Shown here: positions 59,637 through 64,000 of the stretch, piece by piece
Position numbering within the stretch: position 1 is the first letter of the stretch
Layout of the letters: each line of letters opens with the position of its first letter
Assembly (NCBI GenBank): GCA_949128115.1
Contig: OX421963.1
Coordinates: 41,585,979 to 41,649,978, forward strand
Length of the DNA: 64,000 bases
Reading direction: 5' to 3'
Origin: Anaspis maculata
Lineage: Eukaryota > Arthropoda > Insecta > Coleoptera > Scraptiidae
The notes under the pieces: model-generated
What the model was told of the DNA's origin: nothing
What the model saw: the letters and a program-made list of their open reading frames with translations, nothing else
Database searches by the model: none
Made by a program: the position numbers and the translations under genes

Positions 59637-60040
59637 AATTTGTTATGATATGCTCCAATTTTACAACCCAGGCTTGTTTGATATCAATTCTTTTGATAAA
59701 GGCCCACTGAACAAGATTATCTTGATAAGAACTGTCTCCTGTCTGTCTGACTGTCTGTCCGTCTGTCTGTCTGTAACATGTTACGATATGCTCCAATTTC
59801 ACAGCCTAGGCTTGTTTGATATTAATTCTTTTGATTAAGACTCGCTGAACAAGATTATCTTAATAAGAACAGTCTTCTGTCTGTCTGTCTGTAACATGAT
59901 ACGATATGCTCCAATTTCACAACCTAGTGAACCCAGGCTGGTTTGATATCAGTTCTTTTGATCAAGGCTCACTGCACAGGATTATCTTGATAAAAATGAT
60001 CTTTTGTCTGTCTGTCTGTCTGTAATTATGTTACGATAAC
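59366..60040 (+). repeat. Minisatellite with CTGT arrays, about five units
   Basis: Units of about 120-160 bp start near 59367, 59529, 59667, 59805 and 59930. Each has GGCTTGTTTGATATCAATTC, ACAAGATTATCTTGATAA, a CTGT array and TACGATATGCTCCAATTT. Unit length varies with the CTGT array (about 15 units in the first, about 3 in the last). An inverted single unit lies at about 61520-61625. Confidence 0.85.
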
Positions 60041-60436
60041 TTCCGAACCAGTACATCGAATTCAACTGAAATTTAGTATACACATAAAGGTTGAAATTTA
60101 AATTGATCCAGAGACCCCACAATATCTTTCAAGGTCTTGAGAGACCGCACCATACCTACTTACTTATCAGTTCCTTTTCTTTTGCTCTCGCAAGATCAAT
60201 TTTGAATACATGAACATTTCTTTTCATTTCTATCGGATTTAACACTTGGTATTTTTTGTCTCCAATTGTTGATCAAGGTAGGTACATGTGTAGTTGTTCT
60301 GAACTTGAAAAAATCGAGTAAAAACAGAAGAGAGCGGCATTCCCTCTGCTGAAGCGGCAGCATCGTGCTACTAGCCTAAGATGGGCACAAAACCATATTA
60401 GCACTGGGGAATAGCGGAGTGGAGTAGGTGCTGGTT

Positions 60437-60985
60437 TTCAGATGAAAGTAAGCTTAATTTGTTTAGGTCGGATGGACGGGTTCTGGTATGGCGATAGAGG
60501 AACGAAAGACTTCTGGAAGAACACATAGAGGCAAGGGTGGTTTTTGGAGGTGAAGGAGTGACTGTTTGGGGAGAAATGAGGACTGGAAGAATAAGTGATT
60601 TGGTGATACTGAGAGGAGAAAGTATGAATGGTGGAAGATACAGGGATTTGTGTATAAAGGATGTTGTGGTCCCCTTTGCTCAAAATTTTGGTGACAATTT
60701 CATGTTGGTCGACGACAACGTCCGACCTTATCGGGCTAGAATTGTCAACGCATTTTTAGGAGATCACAATATTGAAAGAATGGATTGACTACCCTTGTCT
60801 CCAGATATGAATCTTATCGAGCATGTATGGAGTAGGATAAAGTTGAAATTGGAAGAAAAGAAGGACAATCGGACAATTTGAATGACTTAGCGATTGCAGT
60901 TCAGGAAGAATGGAAGGCTATTCCTCAGAATTTTCTGCGGGCTTTAGGGAGAGCATGTTGAGATAAGTAATAGCTCGATCTGATC
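60437..60985 (+). pseudogene. Tc1-like (DD34E) transposase pseudogene
   Basis: C-terminal two thirds of a Tc1/mariner transposase across at least two frames: VVFGGEGVTVWGEMRTGRIS, NFMLVDDNVRPYRARIVNAF, HNIERMD, a stop where Trp is expected, then LPLSPDMNLIEHVWSRIKLK and decayed sequence. The aspartate of VDDN and the glutamate of NLIEHVW are separated by 34 residues, the Tc1 spacing. The N-terminal helix-turn-helix region is absent. Not functional. Confidence 0.8.
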
Positions 60986-62164
60986 CAGGCAAGAGGGGGG
61001 CCGACAAAATATTGATTATTTGAGCATTTTAAACTGAAAATTATAAACTGGAAGAAAAATGTTACTCACCTAGTACCTACCTACAAACCTGGTGAATTTG
61101 AGGTCCATCTTGCAAATGCTTGAAAAAAAAAAACTGATAGGTAATTACGGGATGGTGCGCCCTCTAGTGCACCGACTTGACCTAAAATCTCATCAACTTA
61201 CTCAAAAATTCAAATTATGCCAGCATATGTCCACTGATTAAGCTTTGGAAAACTTTTGAAAACTGTCAATTTTTGAAGTCAAATTGCACACCTAATTGGA
61301 TGTGATGTGACAAAAAAAGTGTTTTCTTCCACAGTTCAAAAGATGTCTTCTTCAAATTTTGAGCGCATGTCACCTTCTCAAATCCTTTTCATTCAGTCTT
61401 AATTTAACCTCCAAAATTGACAAGCTTGACAAGTGTTTCCAAACTTCCGATCGACACTGTACCTTCATACTCACCAAATATCACTTAAATTCGATGAACC
61501 GTTCGGGATTTATAGAAACAGATGACTGACAGACAGACAGAGAGAAGAATGTTTTCACCAAGATAATATTGTTCAGCGAACCTCAATCAAAAGAATTGAT
61601 ACCAAACAAGCCTAGGTTGTGAAATTGGTGACGAACTCACAAAAAAGTACCTACGCCCTATTTCAGCCCCAAGAGACACAACAGGGGGTGCGCTAGACAA
61701 CAAATTGCTTAGAATCGTCTAATGAGCAAGCCTGCTAAGAGATATCCTCTCACATCGAGAGTCCGTTGATTTTTCATGAAGGAGAAGAAATGAAAAGCAT
61801 CATTCCCAGCAAAAAAAAATCGTATCTTGGCTATTTCACTTCTAATCCGGAAAATTCGAGAACCGTTTCGAGGTAAGTCATCATTCTCCATTATTTTGTT
61901 ATCGGTTGTTGAGAAAAAAGTTTTTAGCTCAAACGGGGGTTCATTAAAATTTTAACAATTATGAACTGCTTCATTTACCACCCTGTGGAAATTTTATGTG
62001 CAGCTTCTCAGGTGATCTTGGAACACGGTAAATAGCCTAAAGATTAGGCAGTCGACCAGTGAAAACCGAATTGAAATCGTCCGTAGCAATCAAAAGTTAT
62101 GTTGATTCAAATTTGGGTAAAAATTTCTGTTGCGACACTTATTTTGTTGAGCACTTTAGATAAT

Positions 62165-63200
62165 AGGACCAACCTGTCTCGCACTTTCTGGCGTCTTCTT
62201 GAGTTGAAATAAAATCGTGAAGTACTCCTGCTTCTCCATCGAATAGCTGAACTTGAACTAAATGCTCGTTCGAACTCATCCTGGCATTCCTGACACTCGC
62301 AGCAAACTTGAGTTTTGACAATCTTCAACCATACACATTTTCCCGCCCCACCGCTTTACACTCATTACACCTTCTCCAGACGAAGGGTGGTATGAATTAA
62401 CGAAGTATTCACTTTTACTTCAAGTAAATACTTCACTCAGTAGTGAATGCTTCGAATCCCGTAGCATTTACTTCACCTTCTACTTGAAGAAAAACTAAAG
62501 TAAGAAGTAGAAGCTTTTACTTCATACTCCACTCTATGTACTCGGGTAAATAGAAGGTAATACTACAGCTTATGCTAATTTTGTGTAGTATTTAGTTCGA
62601 AGTGAAGTAAATACTATAGTATTGCTGGAGTTGATCAAGAAGCAACTTCGCATTTGAAATTCGATTCAAAAGTGGTCAAATGGCCATGTTTGTTAGTCTC
62701 GGAATTAACTGTAGAGAAGTTTGGGAAACAAGGGCGTTATGGAGGAGCGCAATGTAGAAAGTATCGGGAGTTCTCTTTCATTTTCAACATTTCAGCGCTG
62801 AGGAACTAAATTGATGTTACTTGTCCAAAGCCAAGAGGAGGAATTGTGAAAAAGATGTATACTTAGATTCAACAAAGACAACGTGCAGTGGATGCAGAAT
62901 ATGTCCATATTCTTGGGGACTCACGTCGAAAGAGGAGGGGCAGCTCTAGGCAACAGAACCAAAATGAAGATTTTCCTCAGACGTTTAGGCAATCCCGGCT
63001 TTCAAGTTGGCTTGGGGCAGACTTGCAGACTTGGTAGTCCAAAAAAAGTGTTTGAAAAATATCAAAGAGGTCGCCAATTAAATTGTTTGAAACCCACCCC
63101 TTTTGCATCCAAATTCTTATTTTTGATGTTTCCACTATACATTCTAGACTAGGCAGAAAATCTCGAAAGAGGTCTAGAAATCACTCCTAGAAGCAAATCG
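62165..63200. other. Intergenic DNA with an ACTTCA-rich patch
   Basis: Between 62395 and 62625 the bases ACTT, AAGT and AGTAAATAC recur on both strands, as in the subterminal parts of some hAT elements; no ends could be set. The remainder, including 62883-63152, shows no recognisable gene. Confidence 0.4.
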
Positions 63201-63204
63201 TGTA

Positions 63205-63830
63205 ACAATTAATCAACAGCTGGTTTCTTTGGTTTTAGATCCCGCTGAACACGACTAGGGGTGTTATTTTTTCGAAATTTCACCCCTTGTCCCTTAAATC
63301 CAAGATGACGGAAAATTGAGGGTAAAAACAGGGTGCGCGCATAAAAAGCTTATTTCTGGCCCGATTTTTTTTAAAATTGGTTCTTTTCTTATGTTTTCGG
63401 GGTCGTAGAAGATGATGAGGCCAATTTCGAATACTTCTGGGAAGCCATTTGGTCTGAAATTAGTGTTGTCTAACTTCCAGGAGCAAATCAGAAACAAATT
63501 TACGAATAACTCAAGATAAAATCATGTGACAATCAGTTAACAGGTGATTAGTTATGTTTTGGACTCTGCTGATTTCAACTAGGTATGTTAACAGTTGAAA
63601 TGTTCACTTCTTATGTCTCAAATTCAAGATGGCGTATAGTCAGAGAAGAGTGGCGAGCCCACAAAAACGCATTTCTAGCTCGATATTCCTCAAAATTCTT
63701 CTTTTTTGAATGTTTTTTTAGGGTGTAGAAGATGACTAGAATAATTTCGAAGACCTGTGGGCGGTCATCGTTCTAGAATCAGTGTTGTCTAAGTTTCAGG
63801 CGCAAATAAAGTGAAAAGTTAGAAATAAAC
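63205..63830 (+). repeat. Tandem duplication at right edge
   Basis: Two direct copies of about 300 bp (about 63205-63490 and 63530-63815). Shared blocks include TCAA.ATGGCG, CGCATTTCTAGCTCGAT-type, GTAGAAGATGA, and TCAGTGTTGTCTAA.TTTCAGG.GCAAAT. They are clearly diverged, so the duplication is old. Confidence 0.65.
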
Positions 63831-64000
63831 GATAATTAGAATGTTGGTACATTTTTGCATCACAGCATAGAATATAATTATGTAGGTACACAATCATGTA
63901 TCATCACACATGCAATGGACAAAGGCAAATGTAAGAAAGTGTCAAGGGTAAAAAGTAAGAAAAATCTGATTTTCTCCATAAAATAGCAATCATAGGTATG

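Larger units (their letters stand above)
58480..62160. mobile_element. Composite inverted repeat (foldback) element
   Basis: Arms at about 58480-59430 and 61560-62160 are inverted copies. Shared blocks are AAAGTGCTCAACAAAATAAG, AGCTGCACATAAAATTT, GAACCCCCGTTTGAGCTAAA, AATGATGCTTCTCATTTC-type and CTTGCTCATTAGACGATTCT. The left arm is longer only because it carries a LINE insertion (58691-59028). Between the arms lie a CTGT-rich minisatellite and a Tc1-like transposase pseudogene. Confidence 0.7.

Noticed and set aside
59530..59838. ORFs on both strands with repeated TDRQ or CLSV peptides
   Set aside because: They are translations of the CTGT minisatellite and carry no independent support.

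Overview
The window looks like nuclear DNA of an insect. The evidence is two recognisable animal genes (a ninjurin with phase-1 introns and a glycoside hydrolase family 35 beta-galactosidase), GT-AG introns, AATAAA signals, and a dense mix of arthropod-type transposable elements. A hemipteran host is a guess from the style of the transposons, not a demonstrated assignment. No bacterial, phage, rRNA or CRISPR feature was seen.

Layout. 1-7.2 kb: no convincing gene, several small MITEs, and a hAT-like non-autonomous element with an 8-bp target duplication. 7.25-14.6 kb: a complete four-exon ninjurin gene on the + strand. Its first intron holds a 2.2-kb foldback element, and its third intron holds a foldback interrupted by a SINE and a solo LTR. 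15.6-18.5 kb: three copies of one repeat, a SINE, and a broken mobile-element gene on the - strand. 19.1-21.1 kb: an intronless 651-residue beta-galactosidase on the - strand. 21.6-22.6 kb: foldback. 23.35-27.59 kb: a structurally complete DNA transposon with 31-bp perfect terminal inverted repeats, an AGTT duplication and a six-exon, 810-residue transposase. 27.6-36 kb: tandem repeats, a solo LTR, a foldback and a hAT transposase pseudogene. 37.2-39.5 kb: a 2.2-kb palindrome. 40-42.4 kb: a SINE with clean duplications, a MITE, a 3' fragment of a second gene of the 24-27 kb transposase type, and a solo LTR. 42.4-50 kb: largely featureless. 50.1-51.3 kb: a foldback carrying a tRNA-like Pol III unit in each arm. 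54.6-55.3 kb: a PIF/Harbinger-like MITE. 56-57.4 kb: a palindrome of about 1.4 kb. 57.5-58.4 kb: a frame-disrupted Myb/SANT-like gene. 58.5-62.2 kb: a composite inverted repeat containing a LINE tail, a CTGT-rich minisatellite and a Tc1-like transposase pseudogene. The right edge is a tandem duplication.

How it fits together. Only two genes look like ordinary host genes, ninjurin and the beta-galactosidase, and nothing suggests they work together. The rest is a transposon graveyard with one nearly intact autonomous element. Its most unusual property is the number of long inverted repeats (at least eight, arms about 300-1000 bp), several inside or next to genes; their transcripts could fold into long double-stranded RNA. 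Repeat boundaries were read by eye and carry an uncertainty of some bases to tens of bases unless a target duplication fixes them.
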